The position numbers and the translations under genes were made by a program. A DNA stretch of 64,000 nucleotides from Micromonospora thermarum (GTDB lineage Bacteria; Actinomycetota; Actinomycetes; Mycobacteriales; Micromonosporaceae), in NCBI RefSeq assembly GCF_012034245.1, contig NZ_JAATEO010000025.1, positions 37,768-101,767 of the forward strand. Direction: 5' to 3'. The notes below the pieces were generated by a model, which was not told the origin of the DNA, ran no database searches, and saw only the letters and a list, made by a program, of their open reading frames with translations. Below, one piece after another: positions 61,442 to 64,000 of this stretch. Each line of letters starts with the position of its first letter. The first letter of the stretch is position 1.

Positions 61442-62614
61442 GTGAAGAGCCTGCGTCTGCCCCGCCGGCTGCTGCTCGCCGGAACGGGCTCGGCCGCAGT
61501 CGCCGCACTGACCGGTTGCCAGTCCAGGGCGGCCACCTCGCCGACGTCCCGCCCGACGACGCCGTCACCCGGACAGCCTGCGGGAGATGAGACCGCGCTG
61601 CGGCGCAAGGTGGCAAGCCTGCTCGTCGTCGGCTTCCGCGGTGAGCGGGTGACCGACCAGGATTGGATCATCAAGGCGGTCAGGGACGGTCTTGGCGGGG
61701 TAATCCTGTTCGATCGGGACCTGGAGACGGAGTCGGTGCGCAACATCCGCTCACCCGGCCAGGTCACCGCCCTGGTGAAGGCCCTGAAAGCGGCCTCTCC
61801 GGGTCGGCTCATCGTCTCGATCGACCAGGAAGGCGGCCGCACCTCCCGACTCAACCCCAGCAACGGCTTCCCGGCGACCAAGTCGCAGGCCGAGATCGGC
61901 GCCCAGAACTCCACAGCCGCGACGCGGGACTGGGCCCGAGGGTTGGTGGACGGCCTCACCAGCATCGGCGTCAACCTCAACTACGCGCCGGTCGTCGACC
62001 TGAACGTCAACCCTGAGAGCCGGGCCATCGGCAAACTCGACCGCAGCTTCTCCGCCAACCCCGACGTGGTGGTCAGCAACGCAAGCGAGGAGATCCGCGT
62101 TCACCGAGCCGCGGGCGTCAAGACCTCACTCAAGCATTTCCCCGGCTCGGGCAGTGCCGCCGGGAACACCGACTTCGAGGTCGTCGATGTCGGCTCCACC
62201 TGGCAGCGACGGGAACTGGAACCGTTCCAACGACTGATCCGGGCCGGGCTCGCGGACTCGGTCATGGCCGCCCACGTGCTCAACAGGCAGCTCGACGCCA
62301 CTTATCCGGCGTCACTGTCTCCCGCGGTCGTGACGGATCTGCTCCGGGGCAGGCTCGGATGGCAGGGGCCGGTCGTCAGCGACGACATGCAGGCGGTCGC
62401 GATCACCCGCCGCTACGGCTCGGAAGAGGCAGTCGGGCTGGCGTTGCGGGCCGGCCTCGACCTTCTCGTCTTCGCCAATCAGCAGGTGTACGACCCGGAC
62501 GTCGTCGACAAGACGCTGGACACCGTGGTCGGGCTGGTCCGTTCCGGACGGCTGACCGAGGCGCGCATCGACCAGTCCGTCGCCCGAGTCGACACCCTCC
62601 GCCCGAAACGCTGA
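61442..62614 (+). CDS. GH3 beta-N-acetylglucosaminidase-like lipoprotein (LpqI/NagZ type)
   Basis: 390 residues. LPRRLLLAGTGSAAVAALTGC combines a twin-arginine start and a lipobox with Cys26, so it is lipid-anchored outside. The GH3 barrel has VVGFRGERV, LIVSIDQEGGRTSRL, KHFPGSGSAAGNTD and nucleophile Asp in VVSDDMQAVAI. NagZ enzymes carry a catalytic Asp-x-His in the loop after KHFPG; here the loop reads GNTDF, as in mycobacterial LpqI, without the His. It would trim peptidoglycan muropeptides. GTG 61442 is directly preceded by GCGGAG. Monocistronic. Confidence 0.85.
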   Translation: MKSLRLPRRLLLAGTGSAAVAALTGCQSRAATSPTSRPTTPSPGQPAGDETALRRKVASLLVVGFRGERVTDQDWIIKAVRDGLGGVILFDRDLETESVRNIRSPGQVTALVKALKAASPGRLIVSIDQEGGRTSRLNPSNGFPATKSQAEIGAQNSTAATRDWARGLVDGLTSIGVNLNYAPVVDLNVNPESRAIGKLDRSFSANPDVVVSNASEEIRVHRAAGVKTSLKHFPGSGSAAGNTDFEVVDVGSTWQRRELEPFQRLIRAGLADSVMAAHVLNRQLDATYPASLSPAVVTDLLRGRLGWQGPVVSDDMQAVAITRRYGSEEAVGLALRAGLDLLVFANQQVYDPDVVDKTLDTVVGLVRSGRLTEARIDQSVARVDTLRPKR

Positions 62615-62890
62615 CGATCAGCGGAGGACTGCGACTCAGCGAACATCGACAGCGTCAGTAGGGGTGACCTGCCGGCCGCACGTCGCGCTCCGGACTGCTT
62701 CCCCCTCAGAGGGACCGGCCGGGATGGCGATCAGAGTGCATAGGGCCGCCGACGAGGACGCCTCGGTTGTCAGAATCGACGCGTGGTGGGGCGGGGTCCT
62801 CGCCCCGCTGCTGTCGGTGCCCGCCAACGCGCTACCCGAATCTGGGACCTCGCCTACCCCGCGGCCCGTCTCGGTACGGCGACACGACAC
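62615..62890. other. Intergenic region, no supported gene
   Basis: About 275 bases between the GH3 gene and the terminator of the convergent transpeptidase. A forward frame from ATG 62723 (MAIRVHRAADEDASVVRIDA) is mildly coding-like but soon overlaps the convergent gene's end and has no ribosome site. I see no further signal here. Confidence 0.4.
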
Positions 62891-62919
62891 GACCGGCCCC
62901 ACCAAGTGGCGGGCCGGTC
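62891..62919 (-). terminator. Hairpin terminator after L,D-transpeptidase gene
   Basis: GACCGGCCC pairs with GGGCCGGTC around an 11-base loop (itself with a short internal CCAC/GTGG match), 15 bp beyond the transpeptidase stop. Confidence 0.6.
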
Positions 62920-62933
62920 GCGCGGACGCCGGG

Positions 62934-64000
62934 TCAGCCGACGCGGACGGACGGGGCGGGCGCCGGCGACCCACCGGCCACCGCGCCCGGATGTGGCACC
63001 TGGGTCGGGGCGGGCCGGAGGCCGGCCGGCACCGGCAACGCGCTGCCCTTGACGAACTCGTCCCAGCTGACGTTCCAGGCCGTCCAGCCGCTACCTTCGG
63101 TCAACTGGACCTCGGTGCCCTTGAAGGTGACCAGGTCGCCGACCCGGGTGATGCCCATCAGCCAGTCCGCGGCGGCCGCGGAGATGTTGGTGCAGCCGTG
63201 CGAGACGTTGATCTTACCTTGATCGCCCTCCGACCACGGCGCCCCGTGGATGAACTCCCCGCCCCAGGTGAGGCGCTGAGCGTCCTCGACGTCCACCACG
63301 TAGCCGCCGTTCGGCTCGCCCCGGGTGTCGAACGTCGTGTACTGATACTTCTCCATGCCATCCTGCCGCTGGAGGTCGGAGTGCTCGGCTTGCCGAGGCT
63401 GACCGGGATCTTCCGGATCAGCTTGCCGTCCCGCAGGACCGACATCTGTTTGGTGGCGTTGTCGACCTCCAGCGCCACCTGGCGGCCGATCTTGGAGGTG
63501 GCCGTCCGGTCGGCGTCGCCCACGTGCTCCTTGCCGATCGGCAGCCCCTCCAATGCCGACCGGACGCTGATGGTGGTGCCGGGGCGCCAGAAATCGGGGG
63601 CGCGGTAATACACCTGGGAACCGTCGGACACCCAGGACCAGGTACCCGGCTGCGGCGGATTCGTCTTCACGAACAAACGGCGCTGCACATCTGCTCTGGC
63701 CTCTTTAGGAATGGGCGGGTCGAAGGCGACCGTTACGGGCATCGCCGTGCCGTACGTCTGGTTGCCCCTGAAATACAACGTGCTGGTGATCGCCGGCTTC
63801 GTCGGCTTCTGCATGGTCGTGAAGGTGGTCTTGCGGGTGGTGGTCCTCCCCTTGTCGCCGGTCGCGGTCACCTCGGCGGTGTAGGTCCGCTTCGGCTTCA
63901 GCGGCGCGCTCGGCACCCACGCCGATCCGTCCTCCCGCGGCTCCGCCTTGACCTCAGCCCCCTTATCATCAGTGATCCGAACGCCGGTGATCCGGCCGCC
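62934..64000 (-). pseudogene. L,D-transpeptidase, frameshifted and cut by the window edge
   Basis: Read from the right edge, two Ig-like domains (TYTAEVTATGDKGRTTTRKT; TYGTAMPVTVAFDPPIPKEA) precede the catalytic domain (ALEVDNATKQMSVLRDGKLI, RKIPVSLGKPSTPTSSG). The frame then breaks near 63355. In the next frame EKYQYTTFDTRGEPNGGYVV, FIHGAPWSEG and the active-site SHGCTNISAAAADWLM continue to the stop at 62934. The enzyme crosslinks peptidoglycan at 3-3 bonds in the cell wall. A small deletion at AGGATGGCATGGAG explains the break; without repair the active site is lost. The N-terminal signal is beyond the window. Confidence 0.75.

Overview
The window is very GC-rich with strongly GC-biased third codon positions, frequent GTG starts, ATGA/GTGA overlaps and leaderless-looking promoters. 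Its contents (a type VII secretion EccB, an actinobacterial PucR/desaturase locus, an AA10 copper oxygenase, an LpqI-like lipoprotein and an L,D-transpeptidase with an SHGCTN active site) point to a filamentous actinomycete, most likely in or near Micromonosporaceae. That placement is an inference from gene content and style. No rRNA, tRNA or CRISPR array was seen.

Layout. 0-1 kb: the end of a sugar ABC permease pair. 1-8 kb: two small methyltransferases, a lone EccB next to a truncated TnpB, a spermidine-synthase-like protein and an acyl-CoA ligase with a palindromic operator candidate. 8-11.4 kb: an arylsulfotransferase-family secreted protein and a secreted alpha/beta hydrolase, translationally coupled, in a lower-GC segment that begins beside the severed C-terminus of an AAA ATPase. 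12-17.5 kb: four glycosyltransferases in two divergent pairs, probably for a surface glycan. 17.6-22.7 kb: a secreted lipase, a short leader ORF with a small gene, and a fatty-acid desaturase/ferredoxin-reductase pair divergent from a PucR regulator.

23.3-35.8 kb is the most coherent system. It holds a sugar-phosphate isomerase-like protein, a DUF993 protein and a Gfo/Idh/MocA oxidoreductase in one overlapping operon; a secreted sorbosone-dehydrogenase-type enzyme with a beta-sandwich tail; a secreted LamG-type protein; a complete five-gene LivFGMHK-type ABC transporter; and a LacI-family regulator. A near-identical 18-bp double operator lies between transporter and regulator and again in front of the LamG/dehydrogenase operon. 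I infer a LacI-controlled system for extracellular oxidation and uptake of a carbohydrate derivative, followed by cytoplasmic keto-sugar processing.

35.8-47 kb: a MerR-PP2C fusion, hydrolases and oxidoreductases, a DUF305 lipoprotein coupled to a copper LPMO, and a two-component system. 47-52 kb: an aromatic-ring-cleavage operon (extradiol dioxygenase, FAH hydrolase, decayed acyl-CoA synthetase, DoxX, flavoprotein hydroxylase) with eroded P450 and ADH pieces at its head. 52-60.4 kb: a P-type ATPase with a hemerythrin-like tail, then a NAD-linked formate dehydrogenase (NuoE-NuoF fusion plus molybdenum subunit) followed by a FUSC membrane protein. 60.4-64 kb: a degraded nuoN, an LpqI-like GH3 lipoprotein and a frameshifted L,D-transpeptidase running off the window.

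A second theme is gene decay: about a dozen truncated, internally deleted or frameshifted genes (AAA ATPase, TnpB, luciferase-like oxidoreductase, PPOX, XRE regulator, CYP102, ADH, acyl-CoA synthetase, nuoN, L,D-transpeptidase). Single-base cases could be assembly errors; the large internal deletions could not.
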